A stretch of DNA of 64,000 bases from Lachnospiraceae bacterium AM48-27BH (GTDB taxonomy: Bacteria > Bacillota > Clostridia > Lachnospirales > Lachnospiraceae): assembly GCA_003478355.1 (NCBI GenBank), contig QUFC01000002.1, positions 1 through 64,000 of the forward strand, in the 5' to 3' direction. Position numbers and translations under genes: made by a program. The notes under the pieces were generated by a model. That model ran no database searches. It had not been told where the DNA came from and was given only the letters and a program-made list of their open reading frames with translations. How positions within the stretch are numbered: the stretch's first letter is position 1; each line of letters starts with the position of its first letter. Shown here in pieces: positions 8,246-17,082 of this stretch.

Positions 8246-10690
8246 CTATCCATCATACCTTATTCTTTCTACCAGCGTTTCCTTTTTCAGATTACTGCTT
8301 AAAACGCAGGAAAGTACAATCTGCAACAGACCGACCAAAAAAATCATAATAAAAATTGGTACGATTGGAACATGATAGATATTCATTCCAAATATTCCAT
8401 TATGTTTTGCATAGGAAAAAAGTGCATAGCCGAGCGGCAGACCAATGATCAAAGCTACGCATATGGTGCCAACCGTAAAAATCAGCCCCTGTAACTGCAG
8501 GCATAAATTTAATTGTTTATTTGTCATACCCACAGCCTGTAATACACCATATTCCTGCTTTTTTGTCGTAATATTCATGATCATGGTGTTTGCCATATTC
8601 ATAAAACCGATGAGTCCTACAACCGCTATAAACAGATAACAGCCGAGCTTCATCATGCGGGCTGCTAATTCTGCATATTGTAACTGTGCATGATAAGTAT
8701 CCATTTTTATATGCGAAGTATTAGAAATCAAAGTATTCAGACTCTGTTCCACAGATGCCACATCTTTTTTATCACAGTCCACCCACAGATAGCCATAGGC
8801 TGTTCCCCTCGGATTCATGGAACGATATACACCTTCCGGAATGACAAGATAAGTGTCCGCACTTACAAAAGATCCTGCAATCTTTCCCTGATAGGTATAG
8901 GTTTCACTTCCATTCTCAAAGTCAAATGCAATGGATTCACCCGGAGCATATCCATCTTGTTCCATCCACGTTGACCAGCCAAAGAAAATATCACCATTCT
9001 TTACCGCCTGATCATAGTCCATAGAGCCAATATCCCCTTCTTGGCGCATAAAATCAAAATCCTTTTTACTCACAATATCAGCCGGAAATCTTGTTCCGTT
9101 CAGATTTACAGAGACAATCTCTCTCGTCATGACATCTGTCACTCCTGGAATGCTTTTGATTTCTTCAATCAGCGAATCATTCAATGGATCATCCGTCAGA
9201 ATCGTATCCAGATTATTCTCCGGATATCTTTCATCGTACTCAGCAGAATAGTCAAGCTGCAGTTCAAATTGTCCATGATTAACGGAAAGACGTGCTTCAT
9301 GCTCCGTGTCAATATTTCCCACATAATTAGAGATAATCACAAACAATACGCAAGAAAAACCCATTGTGAGGATAGTACCAATAGTTCTTTTGGGATTACC
9401 CGTTACATTTGCCATTGCCATAGAAAACACGGTGACATTTTTTCTGCCATTTCGTTTTCCTTTTTTGTGTGTTTCTGCATTTTCTAAATACCGTGTTGCT
9501 TCGATAGGTGAAATCCGTGAAACAATTTTCATTGGTTTACGCAGCGCCAAAGCAACGGTAAAAAATGGCACGAAAATACATAGAAGCATAACAGGCAGGG
9601 AAAACAGTGGCATCTGCTGATTTTGGACTCCCATAGAGCCAGTTCCGGTTGATACAAGGTTTCCCTGTTCTACCAGCCAGTTAAAACCGCATTTTGCAAT
9701 CAGAAAACCAAGAAGCAATCCAACTGGTATTGAAGAAATTGTCAAAAACATACCCTCTCTGAAGATTAGTTGTTTCATCTGCTTTTTTGTCGCTCCCAGA
9801 GCCTTGATTTTTCCATACTCCTGTATCTTGTTGGCAATACCGACCTGAAAAATATTATAAATGACCACAACAGAGAAAAGTACAATTGCAAGAATCAAAA
9901 CCCCGCATACCGCAATCGTTTCATAACTCGGCTGCAAGACCCATTGCAAATAGAGATCATTGACTATAACGTTTTTTTCTTCGATCCCACAAGCTGCTGC
10001 AATCTGCTTTATAACCGAATCAATATTATTCATAGATACATTTGCAGAATCATTTAAAGTAAAATAAATATTATACTGTCTGTCATTCTCTGCGACGTGC
10101 TCATCATAAAACTCCTGTGACCCGAAAGCAACATAAGATGCCTCGATGGTATACTCATCCCGATCATATAGGATTCCGCTGACAACAAATTCTTCCGGCT
10201 TATATTCTGACTGCATCCCTGCGCGGTAATCCAGTGTAACCGTATCTCCGATCTTTACATCACCATACCCCATTGCACGAAAAAATGCTCTTCCTGCGGC
10301 AATTTCCTGCATTTTTTTCGGATACTTTCCTTCCTTCAACTCATATTCTTTATTATAAGGAAGCATTTTTCTTGCAGTCTCATCCATGCAGACAAACCCG
10401 CCTTTTTCATTGCCTTTTATGATACCTTCGGTGCACATAGTGCCTGTAGCATCTATTTCCGCACGGCGGTTTACTTCTTTTAACTGCGACCCATCTGCGG
10501 AAACAAACAGACCATAATTGCTTCCATATGATCCTGCCGCCTGACTTTTCTGTAAATGAATTACCCCATTTCCCACAGTACTGATGATAACAAGCAGCAT
10601 CGTGGTCAGACAGATTGCCATCATGATCAGTATACTTCTTGTCCTGTTCCTTTTGTCATTGCTATATGCAATCCTGCTTATTGTCTTCAT
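8246..10690 (-). CDS. FtsX/MacB-type ABC transporter permease
   Basis: 814 residues with the duplicated FtsX layout: an N-terminal helix, a large extracytoplasmic domain, three helices (about 250-380), another helix near 435, a second extracytoplasmic domain and three C-terminal helices (about 680-800). Permeases of this shape do not import solutes. They usually expel or sense antimicrobial peptides or drive lipoprotein export. It starts with ATGA overlap on its ATPase, and a two-component system lies upstream, the usual context of peptide-resistance modules. Confidence 0.9.
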   Translation of the reverse strand: MKTISRIAYSNDKRNRTRSILIMMAICLTTMLLVIISTVGNGVIHLQKSQAAGSYGSNYGLFVSADGSQLKEVNRRAEIDATGTMCTEGIIKGNEKGGFVCMDETARKMLPYNKEYELKEGKYPKKMQEIAAGRAFFRAMGYGDVKIGDTVTLDYRAGMQSEYKPEEFVVSGILYDRDEYTIEASYVAFGSQEFYDEHVAENDRQYNIYFTLNDSANVSMNNIDSVIKQIAAACGIEEKNVIVNDLYLQWVLQPSYETIAVCGVLILAIVLFSVVVIYNIFQVGIANKIQEYGKIKALGATKKQMKQLIFREGMFLTISSIPVGLLLGFLIAKCGFNWLVEQGNLVSTGTGSMGVQNQQMPLFSLPVMLLCIFVPFFTVALALRKPMKIVSRISPIEATRYLENAETHKKGKRNGRKNVTVFSMAMANVTGNPKRTIGTILTMGFSCVLFVIISNYVGNIDTEHEARLSVNHGQFELQLDYSAEYDERYPENNLDTILTDDPLNDSLIEEIKSIPGVTDVMTREIVSVNLNGTRFPADIVSKKDFDFMRQEGDIGSMDYDQAVKNGDIFFGWSTWMEQDGYAPGESIAFDFENGSETYTYQGKIAGSFVSADTYLVIPEGVYRSMNPRGTAYGYLWVDCDKKDVASVEQSLNTLISNTSHIKMDTYHAQLQYAELAARMMKLGCYLFIAVVGLIGFMNMANTMIMNITTKKQEYGVLQAVGMTNKQLNLCLQLQGLIFTVGTICVALIIGLPLGYALFSYAKHNGIFGMNIYHVPIVPIFIMIFLVGLLQIVLSCVLSSNLKKETLVERIRYDG

Positions 10691-11361
10691 CTGAAATCCA
10701 CCACCTGTCCGTCCTCAATCACCAGAATACGGTCAGCGACCTGTGCAATTTCGTCATCATGGGTAATCATTACAATTGTCTGTCCATATTTTTTTGCTGT
10801 CATCTTAAGCAGAGCGATTACCTCATCACTGGTCTTAGAATCAAGATTTCCTGTCGGCTCATCTGCAAATATAATTTCCGGACGATTCACCAGTGCTCTT
10901 GCAATTGCTACTCTCTGCTGCTGTCCTCCGGATAGCTGATTTGGCAGATTATAAATCCGGTTTTCAATCCCCAGAGTTGCAATAATATCATTTACATACG
11001 CTTCATCCACTTTTCTTCCATCCAGCCCCAGTGGCAGTACAATATTTTCCCAGACATTAACAGATGAAACCAGATTAAATGCCTGAAAAACAAATCCGAT
11101 TTTTCTTCTGCGGAAAACAGCAAGGGCATCTTCCTTCATCCTGTATAAATCTTTCCCTGCTAAAGTAACACTGCCTTTTGTCGGGGTGTCTAGCCCTCCA
11201 AGCATATGAAGTAATGTACTTTTACCGGAACCTGACTTTCCAACAATTGCGACAAATTCTCCCTGCTCAATCTGAATGTCCACCTGATTGACCGCTTTGA
11301 CCTGATTCTCACCTGCGCCATAAAACTTACAAAGCTGCTTGGTTTCTAATATCACACTCAT
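10687..11361 (-). CDS. ABC transporter ATP-binding protein (LolD/MacB type)
   Basis: 224 residues. Walker A is GKSGSGKST, the signature is [15 protein letters not shown] and Walker B is [13 protein letters not shown]. The EPTGNLD form is typical of ATPases that pair with FtsX-like permeases. The start at 11361 is chosen because AAAAGGAGG lies 6 nt before it; an ATG at 11379 lacks this. The stop overlaps the permease start (ATGA), so the two are translationally coupled. Confidence 0.95.
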   Translation of the reverse strand: MSVILETKQLCKFYGAGENQVKAVNQVDIQIEQGEFVAIVGKSGSGKSTLLHMLGGLDTPTKGSVTLAGKDLYRMKEDALAVFRRRKIGFVFQAFNLVSSVNVWENIVLPLGLDGRKVDEAYVNDIIATLGIENRIYNLPNQLSGGQQQRVAIARALVNRPEIIFADEPTGNLDSKTSDEVIALLKMTAKKYGQTIVMITHDDEIAQVADRILVIEDGQVVDFR

Positions 11362-11422
11362 GTGTTGCCTCCTTTTCATCTTACATCCAAATTGTATCAG
11401 GGCAATCTTTCATTTCACTTTC

Positions 11423-11466
11423 AAAAAACGAGCAGAAGTCTTACAGAATTGTAAGATTTCTGCTCA
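11423..11466 (-). terminator. Intrinsic terminator after the histidine kinase
   Basis: On the minus strand GAGCAGAA-TCTTACA pairs with TGTAAGA-TTCTGCTC and is followed by GTTTTTTG. It splits the kinase/regulator pair from the ABC genes. A -10-like TACAAT between the terminator and the ATPase suggests a separate, regulated promoter. Confidence 0.75.
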
Positions 11467-11474
11467 CTTAAAAT

Positions 11475-12719
11475 TTAACCAACATATGGTAATTGAATCA
11501 CAAACGTGCTTCCTTTTTTCTTTTTGCCGGAGGTTACCATAATCGTACCTGCGTGTTTTTCGATAATTTCTCTCGATAGAAAAAGTCCGATTCCTGTACC
11601 ACTCTTTTCCATGACCTCCTTGGAACTTCCTCTGTAAAATCGTTGAAAAATTTTGTGATACTCATTCTGCGGAATACCAATTCCCTGATCCTCAATTTCC
11701 ATTCTTACAAGATCGTTTCTTTTTTGTAACCGGATAAATATTTTTGAACCACACGGACTGTACTTGACCGCATTATCCAGAACGTTGATCACAGCTTCAC
11801 CAAGCCACCTTTTATCCTGCATAATCGTGCATGTTTCCAGCTCTTTTTCATAGTCAAAAACGAATTCCATTTCTTTCTCATCCGCTTTAGGATAAGTGCG
11901 GTTCACAGCAGATATGACAGTATCCATAAGCGGAAGTTTTTTCTTATTAATCTGAATCAGTCCAGTTTCCATCTTGGATATTTCAAGAAGCGACTGCAAT
12001 AATGTCTCCAGTCCATCCAGAGCACTCCGACAACGGATACGAAACTCCTCCTGTTCTGTGGCACTTAAGTCATTCTGCATCAGCACACTAAAACATGTAT
12101 CCAAAGCTGCAACCGGTGTCTTTAACTGGTGAGAAATATCAGAAACCATTTCTTTCGTGTTCTCCTTTTCTGCCCTTGCTTCTTCCTTTATCAACTGAAT
12201 ATGATGTCCGATTGCTTCAAGCTGGTCATTCAATTTTTCCAGTTCTGCATGATTTTCCGTTTTCAGTAAATCATCAAATTTATTTTCACGGAATCTGATC
12301 AGAATTTCTTCCAACTGGTCTAAAATTTTCTGATGACACGCATCTTCTTTTTTCTTCCAATAAAGTAAAAAAGTCAAAAGAAGCACGCATATCACAGTGC
12401 TTACAGCACCGGTCACCATAACCTGATGCCGGAATTGCGAATAAAATGCATTCCCTTTATTCCCCCAGTATCCATATTGCTCCAATAATCGCCTTCCCTG
12501 TTCGTTGGTTTCAATATCCTTATCCTTAAGCAATTCCGAAACAGCATCCATCCCGGAAAATTCTTCCTTTGCAGCAATCTCTGTCATAAGATTCATTTTA
12601 TATTTATAATCTTCATAAAACACATACGTGGTAAAGCAATTTAATATTGCAAACAATAATATGACAGGTAATACCAAGGAGAGCACTACTGTAATCTTCT
12701 TGCGATATCTCTTTGTCAC
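11475..12719 (-). CDS. Sensor histidine kinase
   Basis: About 414 residues: two membrane helices (about 15-37 and 105-125) around a short extracytoplasmic loop, a dimerisation domain with the phospho-accepting histidine in DISHQLKTPVA, and an ATP-binding domain with N box (NVLDNAVKYSP) and G boxes (DQGIGI, GTGIGLF). A GTG start at 12719 is preferred because AGGAGG lies 7 nt upstream and it gives a 4-nt overlap with the response regulator stop. It probably controls the neighbouring ABC operon. Confidence 0.92.
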   Translation of the reverse strand: MTKRYRKKITVVLSLVLPVILLFAILNCFTTYVFYEDYKYKMNLMTEIAAKEEFSGMDAVSELLKDKDIETNEQGRRLLEQYGYWGNKGNAFYSQFRHQVMVTGAVSTVICVLLLTFLLYWKKKEDACHQKILDQLEEILIRFRENKFDDLLKTENHAELEKLNDQLEAIGHHIQLIKEEARAEKENTKEMVSDISHQLKTPVAALDTCFSVLMQNDLSATEQEEFRIRCRSALDGLETLLQSLLEISKMETGLIQINKKKLPLMDTVISAVNRTYPKADEKEMEFVFDYEKELETCTIMQDKRWLGEAVINVLDNAVKYSPCGSKIFIRLQKRNDLVRMEIEDQGIGIPQNEYHKIFQRFYRGSSKEVMEKSGTGIGLFLSREIIEKHAGTIMVTSGKKKKGSTFVIQLPYVG

Positions 12720-13405
12720 CGCCTTACCTCCTGATTCCATATATACCCAAGACCTCTGATATTCTTTATATAGACCGGTGCAGCCGGATTGTCTTCGATT
12801 TTCTCACGGAGTCTTCTGATATTGACAGCGATTGTATTTTCATCCACGAAATCCCCTTCCAGATCAAACACATTTTCCAATATTTGTGTTTTTGAAAGAA
12901 TCTGTTTCGGATTCTGAAGAAAAAAAGTCAGCATTTTCAACTCCGTTTTTGTCAGACTGATTTCACGACTCTTTATCAGGACTTTCATTTCTCCTGCGAT
13001 AAATACGATATCTCCCGAAATCATCTTTCCGGCTTCCGTTTTCTCCTGTCTGCGGCGGAAATGTGCTTCTATTTTCAAAAGAAGTACCGAAAGACTAAAC
13101 GGCTTTGTAATATAATCATCTGCCCCTGCTTCATATCCCATGACCTGATCCATCTCCTGATCTAGTGCTGTAAGACAAATAATGTATGTATTATAATTGC
13201 ATCTCATCCACCTTACAAATTCCAGTCCATTCCCATCCGGAAGATTCACATCACAAATGGTAACATCCACATTATGATCACTTGCAATTCTTTTCGCTTT
13301 TTTCACTGATTCTGCTGAAAAAACCTCATATCCGGATTTTTTCAGTGAAAATGTAATTCCACGATTTAAATTTTCATCATCTTCAACCACGAGTATACCT
13401 GGCAT
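12716..13405 (-). CDS. OmpR-family response regulator
   Basis: 229 residues. The receiver domain has the acidic pocket (VVEDDEN), the phospho-accepting aspartate in DVNLPDGNG and the conserved lysine in DYITKPF. The C-terminal winged helix (about 130-225) ends in YIKNIRGLGYIW. It overlaps its cognate kinase by 4 nt. It probably activates the downstream ATPase/permease genes. Confidence 0.95.
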   Translation of the reverse strand: MPGILVVEDDENLNRGITFSLKKSGYEVFSAESVKKAKRIASDHNVDVTICDVNLPDGNGLEFVRWMRCNYNTYIICLTALDQEMDQVMGYEAGADDYITKPFSLSVLLLKIEAHFRRRQEKTEAGKMISGDIVFIAGEMKVLIKSREISLTKTELKMLTFFLQNPKQILSKTQILENVFDLEGDFVDENTIAVNIRRLREKIEDNPAAPVYIKNIRGLGYIWNQEVRR

Positions 13406-13429
13406 AGCATATGCACCTCTCTTTATTAA

Positions 13430-13570
13430 CTATTTTTCCTCTTCGTTACATATTTGTTCTGCCTCAATATCCTCGGTAGTGACTTTCCCTGTAATATCCC
13501 TATAGGCTTCTTTTATTCCATTTTTGACCGCCCACTTAATTATAAAATATAATGCAAATTTCTGTTTGTT
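13430..13570 (-). pseudogene. Truncated small membrane protein upstream of the regulator
   Basis: Forty-six codons end in TAG at 13430-13432. The peptide starts with a hydrophobic patch (FALYFIIKWAVKNGIKEAY) and ends acidic (EQICNEEEK). Short one-helix proteins of this kind often precede peptide-sensing ABC/two-component operons. No ATG, GTG or TTG is available before an in-frame TAA at 13571, so the 5' end is missing. The break coincides with the composition change into the mobile element. Confidence 0.5.
13432..13448. repeat. 17-bp direct repeat, right copy
   Basis: Identical to 8203-8219. It lies in the last codons of the truncated small membrane protein. Confidence 0.7.
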
Positions 13571-13576
13571 TTAAAA

Positions 13577-13602
13577 TGGGCAACTCCGATTGGAATTGCC
13601 CA
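13577..13602 (-). terminator. Hairpin at the likely element junction
   Basis: TGGGCAA-CTCC (from 13577) pairs with GGAA-TTGCCCA (to 13602). On the minus strand it is followed by ATTTTAAAAC, a weak tail. It would terminate transcription leaving the metG fragment. Confidence 0.5.
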
Positions 13603-13656
13603 CTCATTGCACTAATTATGCGATTTTTTCTTGCTTGCACTTAATTTTGCATTAAT

Positions 13657-13748
13657 TGATGTAAGTTTGATGTAAATCGCTGTTTTTTAGTTTTTTATCA
13701 AATGAAGTACGTCCCGTCTATTCGGTAAAACAGTACATCTTTACATCA
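13657..13748. repeat. TGATGTAA repeats near the element end
   Basis: TGATGTAA occurs at 13657-13664 and 13668-13675 (11-bp period), and the inverse TTTACATCA at 13740-13748. Clustered short repeats near an element end can be integrase or excisionase arm sites. No protein in the window can be tied to them. The rest of 13571-13829 has no gene. Confidence 0.4.
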
Positions 13749-13829
13749 CGTCGACTGGCGTCTCCGTGCGTTTTTCGCCTTATGTCGGTGTTCGCAAGCG
13801 CACACCGCCGCAAGGCTCAGTTTCTCATC

Positions 13830-14384
13830 TTAATAGAGCTTTGCACCTGCCGGAATGTGGTCATCAACCATCAGAAGATGAAGCTTTTCTTCGCCTTCTT
13901 CTTCATGAATAGCACTGAGGAGCATACCGCAAGAGTCAATGCCCATCATCGCTCTCGGTGGAAGATTTGTGATAGCAATAAGAGTCTTTCCAACCAGTTC
14001 TTCCGGCTCATAAAAGCTATGAATACCGCTTAAAATGGTTCTGTCTGTGCCTGTTCCATCATCAAGAGTGAACTGTAACAGTTTCTTTGACTTCGGTACT
14101 GCAACACACTCTTTAACTTTTACTGCACGGAAATCTGACTTGCTGAATGTATCAAAATCAACCATTTCTTCAAACAATGGCTCGACTTTTACCTTAGAAA
14201 AATCAATCTTTTCAACCGGTTTTTCAGCCTCTGCCGGAGCTGCTTCAGAAGTCTTGGAAGCTTTCTTGTCAGCGTCCAGGGACTTCATTGTGGGGAATAA
14301 AATTTTGCTCTCTCCATCCTGCCCCATGCCGCTCTGTAAGGGTTCAAAACTCGCACAATACTCGATTCGTGAAACTTTTTTCAT
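13830..14384 (-). CDS. metG: Detached C-terminal tRNA-binding domain of methionyl-tRNA synthetase
   Basis: From about 14303 the frame matches the MetRS linker and C-terminal OB-fold (Trbp111/EMAP-II type): FDTFSKSDFRAVKVKE, VPKSKKLLQF, ILSGIHSFYEPEELVGK, and the end IPAGAKLY. The catalytic and anticodon domains are absent. The linker character stops just before ILFP (14303), which suggests a break by insertion. An ATG at 14384 with AGAGGA upstream could still express a free tRNA-binding protein. The domain's style resembles MetRS of Oscillospiraceae/Ruminococcaceae (from memory, not searched), so it may have arrived with the element. Confidence 0.7.
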   Translation of the reverse strand: MKKVSRIEYCASFEPLQSGMGQDGESKILFPTMKSLDADKKASKTSEAAPAEAEKPVEKIDFSKVKVEPLFEEMVDFDTFSKSDFRAVKVKECVAVPKSKKLLQFTLDDGTGTDRTILSGIHSFYEPEELVGKTLIAITNLPPRAMMGIDSCGMLLSAIHEEEGEEKLHLLMVDDHIPAGAKLY

Positions 14385-14425
14385 TCGTCTTGCGTCCTCT
14401 TGTGCCGTCCTTTTCGCCTCAAAAG

Positions 14426-14452
14426 TTGTAGAAAAATTGTAGAAAGTTGTAG
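14426..14452. repeat. Three TTGTAG direct repeats
   Basis: TTGTAG occurs at 14426, 14437 and 14447, spaced 10-11 nt, one helical turn. They lie just upstream of the metG fragment. They could be arm-type recombinase sites or a regulator's operator. The rest of 14385-14681 holds only an AT-rich, promoter-like stretch before the next gene. Confidence 0.4.
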
Positions 14453-14681
14453 TGCGTCTGTTATGGCATATTACTGGCACAGGAATGGCAGCATTCTGCT
14501 ATGCTATCCCAGTATGCCGTATCCACCATAATCTCTACATGAAGAACGGCTTGTTTGTTTAATTGCAGACGCATACATATTATATGATAACCTCCAAGCC
14601 CATCCAAGTCAACGGTTTTTATTGAAACATTTTATGACTTTTATTTCCCTACCTTTAATGATTAGTAAAGAGGAGACTGCC

Positions 14682-15842
14682 ATGCCTGAATACCAACTTC
14701 AAATTAAACAAGTGGTAGATTACCCACGATGCCGGATTTATCGTGAGTTCATCCACAAGCTGATCAACGACCGGAGCATCCGCATAAACGGAGGCTCCGG
14801 CCTTTTTCATTTTACTGTACTTTGCAGCTATGCAAACTTCCGCACCTCATACCGCCGTATTGACGGGATCAGTTATACAGTCTCGCCCGGCGAATGGGTG
14901 TGCACCGTCAAGGAACTGTCTTGCTGGTTCCGCACCCGCTTTCATCGGCAGGCGCTGTCCATGCTGGATACCCTTCAGAAGCAGCACTTGATTTCCTATA
15001 CACTGCTGGGCCGTGGCAATGTAGTCAAATATAAAATCCTCCACTGGGCCCGCCACAATTCCGCACTGGAGTACAATGCCCCATGCCAAAAGGATACCGG
15101 TTTTTTCTTCCTTCCAGTCTCTGTTGCCCTGGAACTGGTCAGCTCTGCCCGCTGCTCTGAAATGGACATCATTCTGGATCTGTGGATATCCGCTGTCTAC
15201 AACGATACGCAGGTGCAGGGGTCAGAGGTCGGTCCGGTAGCCTACTTTCGCAATGGTACAGGAAACCCGTTAGTCAGTTATACCGAACTCTCCTGCCGCT
15301 GGGGGCTGTCACGCGCCACCGTATGCCGGATACTGAAAAAGCTGGACAGTCTTGGGTATATCTCTATCATGTCGTTTCCCGGCCGGCATGGAAGCGTGAT
15401 CTACCTGCAGAACTACCTGTCCACCATGTTTGAGATTTCCGATGTTTTAATCGACAAGGAGGAAGTTGCCATGACCTTAAACATTCATCTGGAGCTTCCG
15501 GAAACTGCTGAAACCGAAGAGAGCCATTCCATCTCTGAGCATGAGGTCATTGTTTTGGATGCACTTTCCAGCGTTTCAAAATCGCACATTGAAACGATAC
15601 TCCGCAAGATGGCTGACATCCTATCTACGCAAGGGATTTCCTGCTTTTCCTGTCCGCTCTCCCGCTATAAGTTATATCCCTTATCGGACGACTGCTGGGA
15701 AGAGTTGATTCCGCGTGCGCGAGGGAAATCTACGGCCCACTTTGGTCTGACCATCCTCTGCGGCACAAACGCTTCAATCGCCACTTTTGAACTTACACTC
15801 ACTCCCTTTGAGGAGCACGAAAATAGGAGGAACCTGAAATGA
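14682..15842 (+). CDS. Winged-helix DNA-binding protein, first gene of the element
   Basis: 386 residues. The middle (about 210-260) forms a helix-turn-helix: YTELSCRWGLSRATVCRILK followed by a wing-like GYISIMSFPGR segment. An earlier region (about 50-115) also resembles a winged helix (VKELSCWFRTRFHRQAL). Two such domains are common in plasmid or element replication initiators and master regulators, but no specific family is recognised. The ATG at 14682 has GAGGAG about 10 nt upstream; an ATG at 14622 has none. It overlaps the next gene by 4 nt. Confidence 0.75.
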   Translation: MPEYQLQIKQVVDYPRCRIYREFIHKLINDRSIRINGGSGLFHFTVLCSYANFRTSYRRIDGISYTVSPGEWVCTVKELSCWFRTRFHRQALSMLDTLQKQHLISYTLLGRGNVVKYKILHWARHNSALEYNAPCQKDTGFFFLPVSVALELVSSARCSEMDIILDLWISAVYNDTQVQGSEVGPVAYFRNGTGNPLVSYTELSCRWGLSRATVCRILKKLDSLGYISIMSFPGRHGSVIYLQNYLSTMFEISDVLIDKEEVAMTLNIHLELPETAETEESHSISEHEVIVLDALSSVSKSHIETILRKMADILSTQGISCFSCPLSRYKLYPLSDDCWEELIPRARGKSTAHFGLTILCGTNASIATFELTLTPFEEHENRRNLK

Positions 15843-16390
15843 GAAAATTTGTTGAACCTGATGTTGCTGATAATCCCCTGTACCATGACACCTGGAAACT
15901 GCTGAAAAAATACCGGGATGTTGTGTGGAGCCTGGAGCTTTCTGTCCAGCATGTCCGCACCAAGTTTGAGATCGAGTATGGCACCTCCATCGAGGATTTT
16001 CTGGATTCAGTCTATCTGGCTGGCGCTGATTTGGCCGGAAGTGACATCGAGCACCATGCCAAATGCATTGAACGCAGCCACAAAATGCTCAAGCTGCTGG
16101 ATTCCGCAATCGAATTGCTGCGTACCAAGCACAAAAACGGTGAGGCATATTACTGGCTGCTGTACTACTCCTTCCTCTCGCCGCAGCAGCTCAAAAATGT
16201 TGAGGAAATCATCGAGACCCTACGACCGCATATTCGTGACATCAGTTTCAGAACCTACTACCGCAAACGCCGGGAAGCTATTGAAGCCCTCAGTTCCGTC
16301 CTTTGGGGCTATACCTCCAAGGACAGTTTAGACATGCTGGAACAGTTCTTTCCAGAGACAAAATCACCTTCCGGACAATCGGGCAAATAA
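15839..16390 (+). CDS. Uncharacterised helical protein, possibly sigma/ArpU-like
   Basis: 183 residues, predicted mostly helical and soluble. The C-terminal part (YYRKRREAIEALSSVLWGY after a region LSPQQLKNVEEIIETL) is reminiscent of the helix-turn-helix region of small phage late-gene regulators, which is only a weak resemblance. Translationally coupled to the DNA-binding protein (ATGA), so likely a partner in regulating the element. Its stop abuts the first TTGGCA box of the next promoter. Confidence 0.6.
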   Translation: MRKFVEPDVADNPLYHDTWKLLKKYRDVVWSLELSVQHVRTKFEIEYGTSIEDFLDSVYLAGADLAGSDIEHHAKCIERSHKMLKLLDSAIELLRTKHKNGEAYYWLLYYSFLSPQQLKNVEEIIETLRPHIRDISFRTYYRKRREAIEALSSVLWGYTSKDSLDMLEQFFPETKSPSGQSGK

Positions 16391-16458
16391 TTGGCACAAT
16401 TCGGGAACAAAATTGGCATGGTTCTGCTCTTTCAGTGTAAATACCGATGTGTTAAACT
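16391..16458 (+). promoter_or_regulatory. Element-specific promoter, copy 1 (upstream of the VirB operon)
   Basis: TTGGCACAA at 16391 and TTGGCA at 16413 are 22 nt apart. A -10-like TAAACT lies at 16453-16458, 40 nt after the second box. No -35 is visible at the right place. A second copy with the same spacings lies at 31524-31591. The design suits an activator bound at the direct repeat. Confidence 0.65.
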
Positions 16459-16502
16459 GAATATGCTCAAACTTGCACCCAAAACCGAACAGGACAGTAA
16501 CG

Positions 16503-16590
16503 GCACCTTTCATCAGGGTGCTTTTTTGCTGCCCAGATGGACGCCCGGCCATTTGAAAGCCCACATTTGTTTTGACAGGTGTGGGTTTTT
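16503..16590 (+). terminator. Tandem intrinsic terminators before the VirB operon
   Basis: GCACC/GGTGC (16503-16521) is followed by six T. CCCACA/TGTGGG (16560-16585) is followed by five T. Both lie between the promoter at 16391-16458 and the first VirB-like gene, so expression of the operon needs readthrough. Confidence 0.8.
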
Positions 16591-16640
16591 CTGTTCCCTA
16601 TTGAGCATCAAAAAATCATTCAGAATTGGAGGATCGCAAA

Positions 16641-17042
16641 TTGAAGAAAACGAAAACCCCTCAAACTCCGCAGCTTCAGGAGCCGGATACCCAGTCCAAG
16701 CGCAGGCTTTCGCTGCCCAAAGTGGCTTACAGCGCCTTCCTGTGTGTGATGATGTCCATGATGTTCTGCCAGCCGGCTTATGCGGCAACAGATGTATGGA
16801 CCAAGGCCAAAGAGATCATGCAGGATGTATACACCCAAATCCTTGCCATCTCCACTATCGCCGCCATCGTCACTGCTTCGGTAGCCTTGCTGCTCATGAA
16901 CTTCTCCCGTTCCGGACGGACGGTAGATGAAAGCCGCGCCTGGCTCAAACGAATCTGTATCACCTGGGCTATCCTCAATGGCTTGGGCTTTATCATGGCG
17001 TATGTGACACCGCTCTTTAGTGGTGGACAATGGACAGGCTGA
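16641..17042 (+). CDS. VirB2-like conjugative pilin
   Basis: 133 residues with a TTG start at 16641 chosen because GGAGGA lies 7 nt before it. A long signal-like segment (about 25-52, ending QPAYA-A) is followed by two hydrophobic helices (about 70-90 and 105-125) with a short charged loop. This is the layout of VirB2/TrbC pilins, which form the extracellular part of type IV secretion systems. It is the first gene of the VirB operon. Similarity to named families is structural only. Confidence 0.6.
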   Translation: MKKTKTPQTPQLQEPDTQSKRRLSLPKVAYSAFLCVMMSMMFCQPAYAATDVWTKAKEIMQDVYTQILAISTIAAIVTASVALLLMNFSRSGRTVDESRAWLKRICITWAILNGLGFIMAYVTPLFSGGQWTG

Positions 17043-17082
17043 TTGACCGTCTGACTGCTCGCCGGAAAGGAGGCTTGCATTT

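Noticed and set aside
14300..14365. A tRNA gene or tRNA 3' end as attachment site near GGTTCAAAACTC
   Set aside because: The T-loop-like string is not part of a foldable cloverleaf and no CCA-type acceptor end follows.
16391..16930. Long + strand frame across the two terminators and the VirB2-like gene
   Set aside because: It overlaps two strong terminators and continues in the wrong frame through a gene with signal peptide and helices.
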